The notes below the pieces were generated by a model. It saw nothing but the letters and a program-made list of their open reading frames with translations, had not been told where the DNA came from and did no database searches. A program made the position numbers and the translations under genes. From Bin5 sp034422415 (GTDB lineage Bacteria > Chloroflexota > Anaerolineae > Caldilineales > Caldilineaceae), in contig OZ241871.1 in assembly GCA_965202955.1 (NCBI GenBank), forward strand, positions 4,030,001 to 4,094,000: a DNA stretch of 64,000 bases, in the 5' to 3' direction. How positions within the stretch are numbered: the stretch's first letter is position 1; the number at the start of each line of letters is the position of its first letter. This document shows, piece by piece, positions 8,983-17,539 of the stretch.

Positions 8983-9837
8983 TCACAGGGCCGAGCGATA
9001 GCCTCGCGACATTCGCAACTCAATCTGCGCTTGAAAGGCCGTGAAGACGATAGTTATGATCCAATAGAAGACCGCCGCAATCAGCAGCGCCTCCAGGCTG
9101 CGAAAGTTGGCCCGCCCCTGCTTCTGCGCCCGCCACAACAGCTCCCAGACAAAGCCGGTGACAGAGATCAGCGAAGTGTCCTTCAACATGGCAATGAACT
9201 GGTTGCCAATCGGCGGGATCACAAGCCGCAGCGCCTGTGGCAGCACGATGTACCGCATGATCTGGAAATGGGTCAGCCCCATCGCCTGCGCCGCTTCTCG
9301 CTGGCCTGCGTCCACCGACTGGATGCCCGCCCGCATGATCTCCGTCATGTACGCGCCGTAGTTCAGCCCCAGCGCCAGCACACCGGCCGCCAGCCCCGAC
9401 AGCCGGATACCCAGCTGGGGCAACGCGAGGAAGAAGAACACGACCTGGAGCAACAGGGGTGTGCCGCGAATCAGTGAAATGTAGAAGGTCGCCAGCGCGT
9501 ACGCCGGCGGGAATCTCGACAGGCGCCCCAGCGCTCCCAGCAGCGAAAGCACCGTGGCCAGGATGATCGACAAAATCGACAGCAGGATCGTCAGCCACAC
9601 GCCGTTGAATATGAAGAACCAGTGGCTGCGAATGAAGGACCAGTCAAGCGTTATCGTCGTGAAATGCAGACCCGCAAACGTCAAGCGGGCGCCGCTGAAT
9701 GCATAGACAAGCGCCACGAAAAGCAGAACATACGATACGCGCACGCCCATGACAAAGCGCCGCGCATCCCTCCGCTGCGAGGCCAGAATCTCTTCCGCCT
9801 TGTCTGCAAAGCTGTCATCAGGGCGCGCTGCCGCCAT
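8983..9837 (-). CDS. Amino-acid type ABC transporter permease (HisM/GlnP family)
   Basis: The product has 284 residues. A cytoplasmic tail comes first, then a transmembrane segment (VSYVLLFVALVYAFSG), a periplasmic part and the conserved five-helix permease core (from about residue 85). The EAA loop that docks the ATPase is present (REAAQAMGLTHFQIMRYIVLPQALR). The partner binding protein lies upstream (9931-10830). No ATP-binding subunit is encoded nearby, so the ATPase must be supplied from elsewhere. Confidence 0.9.
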   Translation of the reverse strand: MAAARPDDSFADKAEEILASQRRDARRFVMGVRVSYVLLFVALVYAFSGARLTFAGLHFTTITLDWSFIRSHWFFIFNGVWLTILLSILSIILATVLSLLGALGRLSRFPPAYALATFYISLIRGTPLLLQVVFFFLALPQLGIRLSGLAAGVLALGLNYGAYMTEIMRAGIQSVDAGQREAAQAMGLTHFQIMRYIVLPQALRLVIPPIGNQFIAMLKDTSLISVTGFVWELLWRAQKQGRANFRSLEALLIAAVFYWIITIVFTAFQAQIELRMSRGYRSAL

Positions 9838-9930
9838 GCCGCCTCGCCTCGGTCGTCCTGAGAACTCCCTGGGTCCGGTCGTTGCCGGGCGCGTGGATGG
9901 GCTCCACGCCCCGGCAATTCTTGTCCTCTG

Positions 9931-10830
9931 CTACTGCGTCGGGTCCATTGTCAGATCTTCGCCGAACCATTCCAGCGACAGGCTGCTCAGCGTACCGTCC
10001 TCGTGCATAGCGGCGATGATCTCGCTGACCTTCTGAACCAGGCGAGCGATATCCTTGGACGCGCTCTTGTCGAACGACACCGCCAGGTTCTCGGAGAAGA
10101 CGGGTGTGCCGACCTTGTGCACCGGGACGCCTTCCGCTATGGCAGCCTCAACCACTGTGTTCGAGGTCAGAAACGCCGCGAACTCATGGCGGCCGGCCTG
10201 AATCTGCTGCGCGCAATCATTGTCCACAGTCAGCGGAATGATTGACGTGTCAGCCGGGGGCGCGTCCACATAGAAACTGGCTGCCGGCAGCCCCAGCCCC
10301 TCCATGTCACCCATCAGCCACGATTCGTACGTAGTCGATGCGCCAACGCAGATCGCTTGGCCGTTCAGGTCCTCTAGCGTCTCGACGCCCGAGCCGTCGA
10401 CCGCAGCGAATTGGGCCGGGGTGTAGTAGTAGGGCGGCAAGGCGAAATCAAGGATCTTCTGCCTGGCGGTCGTCACGGTCATCGAACCGACACTCATGTC
10501 CCATTGGTCGCCCCAGTTGCCCGCCGTGATCAGGTCCCAGTCAGGCGTTACAAACTCCACCTCCACGCCGAGCCTTGCCGCGATCTCCTTGGCAACGTCC
10601 ACGTCAAATCCCTGGAAATTGCCGCTCTCGTCCAGAAAGCTCTGCGGGGCATAGTTCGGATCCGTAGAAATTCGGACCGAGCCGCGCGACATGATTTCGG
10701 TCAGCAGGTCGTCCGGCTCCGCCGACGCCGAGCCGGAGTCTTCACCGGGCGCGGCCGCAGGCGGCGCCGGGGCCACGCATGCGCCGGCCAGGAGAACAAA
10801 TAACAAGAGAAAGGGTATAAGCTTCTTCAT
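9931..10830 (-). CDS. Amino-acid ABC transporter substrate-binding lipoprotein
   Basis: The product has 299 residues. A lipoprotein signal peptide ends in LLAGAC (Cys18 lipidated), followed by an Ala/Pro-rich linker and a family 3 periplasmic-binding-protein domain. Landmarks are RISTDPNYAPQSFLDESG, GFDVDVAKEIAARLGVEVEF and DWDLI. It captures a polar amino acid or related small molecule outside the membrane and passes it to the permease encoded 93 bases downstream. AGGAG precedes the start codon. Transcription probably starts from the divergent promoter at 10897-10924. Confidence 0.9.
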   Translation of the reverse strand: MKKLIPFLLLFVLLAGACVAPAPPAAAPGEDSGSASAEPDDLLTEIMSRGSVRISTDPNYAPQSFLDESGNFQGFDVDVAKEIAARLGVEVEFVTPDWDLITAGNWGDQWDMSVGSMTVTTARQKILDFALPPYYYTPAQFAAVDGSGVETLEDLNGQAICVGASTTYESWLMGDMEGLGLPAASFYVDAPPADTSIIPLTVDNDCAQQIQAGRHEFAAFLTSNTVVEAAIAEGVPVHKVGTPVFSENLAVSFDKSASKDIARLVQKVSEIIAAMHEDGTLSSLSLEWFGEDLTMDPTQ

Positions 10831-10896
10831 AGGGCAACTCCTTCCTGATTCGGGTACAATTCGTCGTGTGACTGGTATTTCCTTTCTGTCTCTTTA

Positions 10897-10924
10897 ATAG
10901 TATAGCGAATGGCAGATCGCGCAA
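10897..10924 (-). promoter_or_regulatory. Promoter for the amino-acid ABC unit
   Basis: Minus strand: TTGCGC (-35, 10924-10919), a 16-base spacer, TACTAT (-10, 10902-10897). It sits 70 bases upstream of the binding-protein start, in the divergent gap to the gene at 10954. Confidence 0.45.
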
Positions 10925-10953
10925 AACGAAGACTTTTGACAGGAGCCGGCGCT

Positions 10954-11787
10954 ATGCCTTCCAACCTGGCTGCCGTCGTCGCAGAGCATTCATATCCCGA
11001 TTACCAGGTCTGGTGGCCACTTGGCCGCCCCCTACTGACAATGATGGCACGTGCCATCACCGAACAATGGTGCCAGCTGGCTGAGCCGGAGGCTGAACTA
11101 GCCACTGTCCAGGCCACCGTCAACGAGTACATCCAGTTGGTCTATGCCAGGGAGGCGCGCCCTGTCCTCGCTGCGTCGTTTTACCGCATGAGTGATCGCG
11201 AAGCGCTTGCGTCCGGCGAATTCGATGCGCTCTCCTACGCCTTTTTCCGCTCCGCATTCAACGCCCTCGCTGCCCGGCACCAAGGACAGTGCCTGAGTTC
11301 GGCGCGCCGCCAGTTCACCGAGCGAGTCGGCGCCCGATTCTTCGCCCAGCTTGCAGATTTTCTGCCACTGGACCTTCCCCAAACACTGTCATCTGCTGGC
11401 GACTTAACGCGTCTCCAAAACGCAATTGGGCGGGTCGGTAGCTTCTTCCAGTCTGAAGGCTACCTGCGCACGCACTTCGCCTTCAACTTCGATGTGCACA
11501 CCGAGCACGCCGGCCGCAACATCAAACAGCCCGCGGTCGGTCTGCTCCCGGCGCTGGCAACCGGCGCCGCCGCCTACGCGTTCTACGAAATGGGGCACCC
11601 TGTTATCCTGCCATCCGCGGTCTATCTATACCAGACCGTGGGTGAAGCCCAGCATCACTCCTCCCGCACGATCGAGGAGCTATTCGCCCGCGTCGATTGC
11701 GATGCCAGGGAGACCGAAGACTTTGACCCCAGCGGCTTTCCTTCCGACCTCGTTGTCGAGCTGTGGGAGATTCGGCGGCGGACTTAG
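10954..11787 (+). CDS. Uncharacterised 277-residue soluble protein
   Basis: The protein is mostly helical and has no signal peptide. Notable stretches are EHSYPDYQVWWPLGRPLL near the start, a histidine-containing HTEHAGRNIKQP around residue 195 and AVYLYQTVGEAQHHSSRTIEELF near the C-terminus. The GAAAYAFYEMGHP stretch is moderately hydrophobic but too short and polar for a confident membrane helix. ATG at 10954 is chosen because AGGAG stands 9 bases upstream; an earlier in-frame ATG at 10909 lacks one. I do not recognise the family. It is transcribed alone, toward tRNA-Glu. Confidence 0.6.
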   Translation: MPSNLAAVVAEHSYPDYQVWWPLGRPLLTMMARAITEQWCQLAEPEAELATVQATVNEYIQLVYAREARPVLAASFYRMSDREALASGEFDALSYAFFRSAFNALAARHQGQCLSSARRQFTERVGARFFAQLADFLPLDLPQTLSSAGDLTRLQNAIGRVGSFFQSEGYLRTHFAFNFDVHTEHAGRNIKQPAVGLLPALATGAAAYAFYEMGHPVILPSAVYLYQTVGEAQHHSSRTIEELFARVDCDARETEDFDPSGFPSDLVVELWEIRRRT

Positions 11788-11892
11788 GCACTGGAACGAA
11801 CAGAGACGCTTCTTCAGCTGTGTGCGAGAACTCTGCCAGCCGAAAAACTCGACTCGTAATCGCTTTACAGGCGATCCAGAACGGCGTCTGAT

Positions 11893-11922
11893 TTGACGGC
11901 CCCCTTCCATTGCTGGTACACT
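11893..11922 (+). promoter_or_regulatory. Promoter of tRNA-Glu
   Basis: TTGACG (11893-11898), an 18-base spacer and TACACT (11917-11922) place the transcription start about 18 bases before the mature tRNA. Confidence 0.55.
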
Positions 11923-11946
11923 TGCCTTTGCGTTTTTGCCCGGAAC

Positions 11947-12019
11947 GCCCCCATCGTCTAGAGGACTAGGACTCAGGCCTTTCAAGCCTGCAACAGGGGT
12001 TCGAATCCCCTTGGGGGTA
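11947..12019 (+). tRNA. tRNA-Glu (anticodon TTC)
   Basis: The cloverleaf can be folded by hand. Acceptor arm GCCCCCA/TGGGGGT, D arm GTC...GAC, anticodon stem CAGGC/GCCTG with loop CTTTCAA (anticodon TTC), T arm AGGGG-TTCGAAT-CCCCT, discriminator A. CCA is not encoded. It reads GAA/GAG codons. Confidence 0.95.
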
Positions 12020-12113
12020 CTTGCGAGCCGTACGGCCACGGTTGGATCCAAAGCGCGTCGGACTTGCAATGGTAGACCAATTCGCCGCTTCTCAGTTTAG
12101 GTCCCGTATCAAC

Positions 12114-12129
12114 ATGTGGTACGCCACAT
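12114..12129 (+). promoter_or_regulatory. Short palindrome between tRNA-Glu and purL
   Basis: ATGTGG-TACG-CCACAT is a perfect 6-bp inverted repeat followed by TTTTG, 35 bases before the purL start. It could be a weak terminator for the tRNA transcript or an operator for the purine genes. Length alone does not settle this. Confidence 0.3.
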
Positions 12130-12164
12130 TTTGACAGCGGGACTTTTCAATTCAGAGAGGAATC

Positions 12165-15095
12165 GTGGAAACCTTGCGCATCGAAGTCGCCCCCCTGTCC
12201 GCAGAGGGCAACCCCGCGATTCCATCCGCGGCACAACGTCTGGGGGTTTCCGCCGTCCGGTCCTGCCAAGAATCGCGCATCTATTTCCTCACCAGTCGCG
12301 CGCCAGAAAACCTCAGCGCAAAGCAGATTGAACTGCTGTGCGCCCAGCTGCTTGTCGATCCCGTAACCGAAACGGCCCGGATTACTTACCTGCAAGCCAA
12401 TGGCTCGCCAGATCCGGCAAACTCTTCCGAGCAAGCCGCCGACGATAATCTAATTGAAGTGGCCCTTCGCCCCGGCGTGACCGACATCGCCGCCCGCGTT
12501 CTGGAGCAAGGCGCGCAGGAACTTGGCATTGCTGGGCTCGAGGCCGCCACGGCAACCAGGTACGTGCTCGAAGGCGATCTCTCAGTATCCGACCTCAATC
12601 TCCTGGCCCAGGGCCTCTTCTGCAACGACACCATCGAGCGCTACAACCTTGGCCCGATCACGCCCCTGTTCGGCGACAGCGGCGAGCCCCGGGACCGCGT
12701 CGAAAGGCTGCCTCTGTCCAATCTGTCTGACGAGGCGCTGCTCTCTTTCAGTCGTGAGCGGATGCTCTCCCTGGATGTAAAGGAGATGAAGGAAATCCAG
12801 GGCTACTACGATGAAATCGGCCGCCCCCCGACCGATGTCGAACTGGAAACATTGGCCCAGACCTGGAGCGAACACTGCGTCCATAAGACGTTCAAGGCAT
12901 TGATCGACTTTACCTTGCAGGATGCCGCCGGCCGCACGGTCACTGTGCAGCAGATTCAGGGCTTGCTACGCAGTTACATTCAGGCGGCAACCGAAGCCGT
13001 TGACCGTCCCTGGGTACGCTCCGCCTTTGTCGACGATGCCGGCATCATCGAGTTTGACGAACAGTTCGACCTTGCCTTCAAAGTGGAGACGCACAACCAT
13101 CCCTCGGCACTGGAGCCCTTCGGCGGAGCCAACACCGGCATCGGCGGCGTCGTGCGCGATATTATGGGCGTTTCGGCGCGGCCCATCGCCTGCACCAACG
13201 TTCTCTGCTTCGGCCCGCAAGATCATCCCCAGGAGGAACTGCCACCGGGCGTCCTGCACCCCGCGCGCGTCCGAAACGGCGTCGTAGCCGGAATCGGCGA
13301 CTATGGCAATAAACTGGGCCTGCCTACCGTCAACGGCGCGGTCATCTATGACGTTGGCTACCTGGGGAACCCCCTCGTTTTCTGTGGCGCCGCAGGCCTG
13401 CTCCCAAAGAACGCCCACCCGACGCAGCCGCTGCCAGGAGATCGCGTTGTCGTCCTCGGCGGACGGACGGGCCGCGACGGCATCCATGGCGCTACCTTTT
13501 CCTCCGCCGAACTGACCGAGTCAACACATTCGGAAGCGGGCAGCGCCGTCCAGATCGGGGATCCGATCACGCAAAAAGGGCTGATCGAGCTCGTCGAGGC
13601 CGCCAGGGACGAGCGGCTCTACAGTGCCATCACCGATTGCGGCGCAGGCGGTCTCTCATCCGCGGTCGGCGAGATGGCGGAAGAGTTGGGCGCCGACGTC
13701 GAGCTGCAGCATGTTCCTCTCAAGTACCCTGGCTTGACGCCCTGGGAGATATGGCTTTCGGAGGCCCAGGAACGGATGGTCATGGCCGTTCCCGCCCGTA
13801 AACTCGAGCGACTAGTCGAGCTCGCAGATCTTTGGGATGTGGAAATCCGCGACCTGGGCCACTTCAGCGGCGATGGCTGGCTGCGGGTCCGCTACGGCGG
13901 CCAGCCTGTGGCAGAGTTGCCCATGACCTTCCTGCACGACGGCCTGCCCCGCCCGCACCGGACCGCCTGCTACCGGCAAACTGGGCCGCCCCGTTCCGCC
14001 GAACATGCCACCATCTCCGAACAGCCAGAGGCCGCGCCAGACCCCGAACGTATGCTTTTGAGCATGCTCAGCTTCCCCTCGGTGGCAAGCAAGGAACCGA
14101 TCGTGCGCACCTACGACCATGAAGTGCGCGGCGGCACTCTCGTCCGCCCATTCACCGGGCCGCAGATGGACGGCCCTGCCGACGCAGCTGTGCTCAAGCC
14201 GATGGGAACCTGGCGCCACCAAATGGCAATCGCCCTCAGCGCCGGCGTTAATCCCCTCCTGGGCAGGCGCGACCCCTACTCGATGGCCGTGAGCGCCGTC
14301 GATGAGGCCTTTCGCAACGCCGTCGCCGTCGGCGCCGACCCCGACCGTATCGCGCTCCTGGACAACTTCTGCTGGGGAAACCCCACCCTGCCCGATCGAC
14401 TGGGCTCGCTGGTTCGCGCCTGCCAGGGCTGCTACGATGCCGCGCTCACCTACAACGCGCCCTTCATCTCCGGCAAGGACAGCCTGTACAATGAGTTCGA
14501 CGGGCAGCCCATTCCCGGCACCCTGCTGATTTCAGCTATCGGCATCGTGCCCGACATGCGCGCTGCCTGCACCTCCCATCTGAAGAGCCCGGGCAACATC
14601 CTCTTTCTGCTCGGCGAGAGCCGCGCCGAACTCGGCGGCTCCCTCCTCCATCATCTGATGGGCGAAGATGGAGGAGAACCACCTTCCATGCCGGAACAGC
14701 CCCTGGAGATCTTCCGCACACTTCACGCAGCGATTCGCGCCGGTCTCGTGCGCAGCTGCCATGACCTGAGTGAGGGCGGGCTGGCCCCAGCCCTGGCAGA
14801 GATGTGTATCGGCGGACGTCTGGGCGCAACCATCGACATCCATCCCATTCGGGCGCCAAAACGTGCGTTTTGTGCGACGACCGCGCTCTTCTCCGAGAGC
14901 AACGGTCGTCTTTTGCTGGAGGTCCAGCCGGCCAATGTCGATGCCTTGGAGCGGTGCTTCGCCAGTTTGCCCTTGACCCGGTTGGGCGTAGTGTCTGAGT
15001 CCCCCATCCTGGTGATAAACGGCGGCAGCGAACGTCTGATCGAACTTCAGCTTGACGAGATGGTCCTGGCTTGGAAGAGCGACCCCGCCTCCTAG
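12165..15095 (+). CDS. purL: Phosphoribosylformylglycinamidine synthase, PurL with N-terminal PurS-like part
   Basis: The enzyme catalyses the ATP-dependent amidation of FGAR to FGAM in purine synthesis, using ammonia delivered by PurQ. At 976 residues it is longer than the usual small PurL. The first ~200 residues look like duplicated PurS-type ferredoxin-like repeats. The PurL core follows: TWSEHCVHKTFK (near 230), KVETHNHPSALEPFGGA (near 307), ITDCGAGGLSSAVGEMAEEL (near 487). A second synthetase half is present (KPMGTWRHQMA, FISGKDSLYNEF, SCHDLSEGGL). There is no glutaminase domain; PurQ is separate and next. The start is GTG at 12165 after AGAGAGGAA. Confidence 0.93.
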   Translation: METLRIEVAPLSAEGNPAIPSAAQRLGVSAVRSCQESRIYFLTSRAPENLSAKQIELLCAQLLVDPVTETARITYLQANGSPDPANSSEQAADDNLIEVALRPGVTDIAARVLEQGAQELGIAGLEAATATRYVLEGDLSVSDLNLLAQGLFCNDTIERYNLGPITPLFGDSGEPRDRVERLPLSNLSDEALLSFSRERMLSLDVKEMKEIQGYYDEIGRPPTDVELETLAQTWSEHCVHKTFKALIDFTLQDAAGRTVTVQQIQGLLRSYIQAATEAVDRPWVRSAFVDDAGIIEFDEQFDLAFKVETHNHPSALEPFGGANTGIGGVVRDIMGVSARPIACTNVLCFGPQDHPQEELPPGVLHPARVRNGVVAGIGDYGNKLGLPTVNGAVIYDVGYLGNPLVFCGAAGLLPKNAHPTQPLPGDRVVVLGGRTGRDGIHGATFSSAELTESTHSEAGSAVQIGDPITQKGLIELVEAARDERLYSAITDCGAGGLSSAVGEMAEELGADVELQHVPLKYPGLTPWEIWLSEAQERMVMAVPARKLERLVELADLWDVEIRDLGHFSGDGWLRVRYGGQPVAELPMTFLHDGLPRPHRTACYRQTGPPRSAEHATISEQPEAAPDPERMLLSMLSFPSVASKEPIVRTYDHEVRGGTLVRPFTGPQMDGPADAAVLKPMGTWRHQMAIALSAGVNPLLGRRDPYSMAVSAVDEAFRNAVAVGADPDRIALLDNFCWGNPTLPDRLGSLVRACQGCYDAALTYNAPFISGKDSLYNEFDGQPIPGTLLISAIGIVPDMRAACTSHLKSPGNILFLLGESRAELGGSLLHHLMGEDGGEPPSMPEQPLEIFRTLHAAIRAGLVRSCHDLSEGGLAPALAEMCIGGRLGATIDIHPIRAPKRAFCATTALFSESNGRLLLEVQPANVDALERCFASLPLTRLGVVSESPILVINGGSERLIELQLDEMVLAWKSDPAS

Positions 15096-15147
15096 TCAGC
15101 TGACTGGGCAAGAGGCCCGAAACCTGGAGCAGGGTGGCAATTTAGAC

Positions 15148-15948
15148 ATGGCGTATCCTGTGTTGATCCTGCATGTCTCCGGCACGAACAGGGATGCCGA
15201 GACGGCGCGCGCCTGCGAGCTGGCGGGCGGCACGCCGCAGATTGCCCACATCAACCAGCTTCGGATCGGGCAGTACCGACTCTCCGACTTCGAGATGCTC
15301 GTGCTGCCGGGGGGTTTCTCATACGGCGATGCCCTGGGCGCCGGGGTTCGCCAGGCGCTCGATCTGCGCGTCTTCCTTGACCAGCAGTTGCAGGAGTTTA
15401 TCGCCTCAGGCAGGCGCGTGCTGGGCATCTGCAATGGATTCCAGACGCTGGTAAAGGCCGGTCTGCTACCCGGCACAGCTATACCCGTCGGCCCTGCTCC
15501 AGCGCCTAAGGAAGTTTCATCCGCCGAACGCCAAGTGACGCTGACACACAACCGGAACGGGCGGTTTGAGTGCCGCTGGGTGCATCTGGCCGTGGAGCCT
15601 GGCGCGCGCGCCGGCTATCTTGCCGGCATTGTTGAGCCGTTATTCTGCCCAGTAGCCCACGCCGAGGGCAACTTGCAAGTGGCGCACAGCCATACGCTTG
15701 ACCGCCTCGAGCGAGAAGGGCTCATCGCATTCCGCTATGTCGACGCAGACGGCGCCCCTGCCGCCGGCCGCTACCCGCTTAACCCGAATGGCTCGGTCGC
15801 CGACATCGCCGGCATTTGTAATCCCGCCGGCAATGTCGTCGGCCTCATGCCCCACCCCGAAGACCATGTCGTACCGATCCAGAATCCCCTTGGCGCCAAA
15901 GGCAGTTTGGGGCTTTCGCTTTTTCGATCCATGATTGGCAACGGATAA
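15148..15948 (+). CDS. purQ: Phosphoribosylformylglycinamidine synthase glutaminase subunit PurQ
   Basis: Class I glutamine amidotransferase that hydrolyses glutamine and hands ammonia to PurL. It has 266 residues. The nucleophile Cys is in LGICNGFQTL (about residue 95), and the His-Glu pair is near the end in LMPHPEDHVV. PurQ-specific VLPGGFSYGD and AHAEGN are also present. ATG at 15148 is chosen, 52 bases after purL; an in-frame ATG at 15052 would overlap purL and lacks homology. The ribosome site is weak, so translation may be coupled to purL. Confidence 0.93.
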   Translation: MAYPVLILHVSGTNRDAETARACELAGGTPQIAHINQLRIGQYRLSDFEMLVLPGGFSYGDALGAGVRQALDLRVFLDQQLQEFIASGRRVLGICNGFQTLVKAGLLPGTAIPVGPAPAPKEVSSAERQVTLTHNRNGRFECRWVHLAVEPGARAGYLAGIVEPLFCPVAHAEGNLQVAHSHTLDRLEREGLIAFRYVDADGAPAAGRYPLNPNGSVADIAGICNPAGNVVGLMPHPEDHVVPIQNPLGAKGSLGLSLFRSMIGNG

Positions 15949-16007
15949 GACTAGGTGGCAACTGCCGCGAGCGCAACGACAGCCCGACTTGGGGAGGAGG
16001 GCAGCTG

Positions 16008-16997
16008 ATGGATGCAACTGCACTGAAAGATACGTTCTCCGGCATCGATCTCGATTTCCTCGGGCCGAAACGCAGCGGAAAGGTGCGCGATATCTATGAA
16101 TACGGGGATCGACTCATTCTTGTCGCCACCGATCGCCTGTCCGCTTTCGATCATATCCTTGGTCTGGTGCCGTTCAAAGGGCAGGTACTGAATCAACTGT
16201 CCGCCTTCTGGTTCGAACAAACGCAAGACATCGTCAGCAATCATTTCGTCGAGTCTCCCGATCCGAATGTTACCGTCGGCCGAAACTGCCAGCCCTTTCC
16301 GGTCGAAGTCGTCGTACGCGGTTACATCTCCGGCGTGACAAAGACTAGCCTCTGGTATCGCTACAGCCTGGGGGAGCGCAATATCTACGGTCTCGATTTC
16401 CCCGACGGAATGGCCAAGAACGATCCCTTGCCGCAACCGGTCATAACACCGACCACCAAAGCGCAAAAGGGAGGCCACGACGAACGCATTACCGGCGCCG
16501 AAATCGTGGAAAGCGGCTTGGTTGAAAGGCAATGGTGGGAATCCGTTTGCGAAGCCTCGTTGGCGCTCTTTCGCCGTGGACAAGAGATCTCGGCCGAAGG
16601 CGGGCTGCTGCTCGTGGACACCAAGTACGAGTTCGGGCTTGCCGAAGACGGCGAGTTGCTCCTGATCGACGAGGTCCACACGCCCGATTCGAGCCGATTC
16701 TGGACAGCGGCGAGCTACGACGAGATGAAGGCAGATAGTTCGCAGCGCAAAGAAAAAACGGCTGAGGCCGAAGAGCCTGAGAACTTTGACAAGGAGTTCG
16801 TTCGCCTGGCGTATGCCGCCCAGGGATACAGAGGTGACGGCCCGCCGTCGCCTCTGCCCGATGGACTGGCGCTCGAGGCAGCTGCGAGATACATTCGCTC
16901 CTACGAGCTTCTCACTGGGTGCGTCTTTTCACCGGGAGAGCTCCCGGTGGCCGGCAGAGTGGCGAGCAACCTCGGCAATCTCTTTGCAACTGCCTGA
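16008..16997 (+). CDS. purC: SAICAR synthase PurC
   Basis: Ligates aspartate to CAIR with ATP to give SAICAR. The product has 329 residues, long like the eukaryote-type form rather than the ~240-residue E. coli type. The nucleotide-binding GKVRDIYEYGDRL and TDRLSAFDHIL lie at 24-51, followed by VRGYISG and the family motif LIDEVHTPDSSRFW with metal/substrate acidic residues. GGAGG precedes the ATG. It is the third gene of the purine cluster. Confidence 0.95.
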   Translation: MDATALKDTFSGIDLDFLGPKRSGKVRDIYEYGDRLILVATDRLSAFDHILGLVPFKGQVLNQLSAFWFEQTQDIVSNHFVESPDPNVTVGRNCQPFPVEVVVRGYISGVTKTSLWYRYSLGERNIYGLDFPDGMAKNDPLPQPVITPTTKAQKGGHDERITGAEIVESGLVERQWWESVCEASLALFRRGQEISAEGGLLLVDTKYEFGLAEDGELLLIDEVHTPDSSRFWTAASYDEMKADSSQRKEKTAEAEEPENFDKEFVRLAYAAQGYRGDGPPSPLPDGLALEAAARYIRSYELLTGCVFSPGELPVAGRVASNLGNLFATA

Positions 16998-17025
16998 GCA
17001 GCGAGGCATCGAGGAGTAAACGCAG

Positions 17026-17535
17026 GTGACGACAACAATAGCATCGCCTCTGGTCGGCGTCATAATGGGAAGCGAATCCGACTGGAACTGCTGTATGAAG
17101 TATGCGGCCGAAACGCTTACCGAGTTTGGCTTGCCCCACGAATGCCGTGTCGTTTCGGCGCACCGCACGCCGAACTGGATGATGGAATATGCTGGCAGCG
17201 CAGCCGCGCGCGGCCTGGAGGCAATCATCGCCGGGGCGGGCGGGGCTGCACATCTGCCGGGCATGGTCGCTGGTCATACGTTGCTGCCGGTCATCGGCGT
17301 TCCGGTGAAAAGCCAGGCGCTGAACGGTATGGATTCACTCCTGTCGATCGTGCAGATGCCCGCGGGCGTGCCTGTCGCCACGATGGCAATCGGGAGAGCA
17401 GGCGCCATCAATGCCGCGCTGTTCGCCATCTCTATCCTGGGCGCATCGCGTCCATCGCTGCGCAGCCAGCTGCAACAGTTTCGCCAAAATCGTGCCGAGC
17501 AAGTTCTTTCGATCCGGCTTGAGTCTGGAGAGTAG
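17026..17535 (+). CDS. purE: N5-CAIR mutase PurE (class I)
   Basis: Converts N5-CAIR to CAIR and works with PurK. It has 169 residues, the usual length. Motifs: GVIMGSESDW (active-site Ser/Asp), VVSAHRTPNWM, and IAGAGGAAHLPGM with the conserved His. The AHRTP and GGAAHLPG pattern marks class I. The start is GTG at 17026, 28 bases after purC. The downstream purK begins 4 bases after the stop. Confidence 0.95.
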   Translation: MTTTIASPLVGVIMGSESDWNCCMKYAAETLTEFGLPHECRVVSAHRTPNWMMEYAGSAAARGLEAIIAGAGGAAHLPGMVAGHTLLPVIGVPVKSQALNGMDSLLSIVQMPAGVPVATMAIGRAGAINAALFAISILGASRPSLRSQLQQFRQNRAEQVLSIRLESGE

Positions 17536-17539
17536 AGCC

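Noticed and set aside
12131..12136. TTGACA as -35 box for purL
   Set aside because: The purL start is only 28 bases away, and there is no -10 hexamer at a usable distance before the ribosome site.
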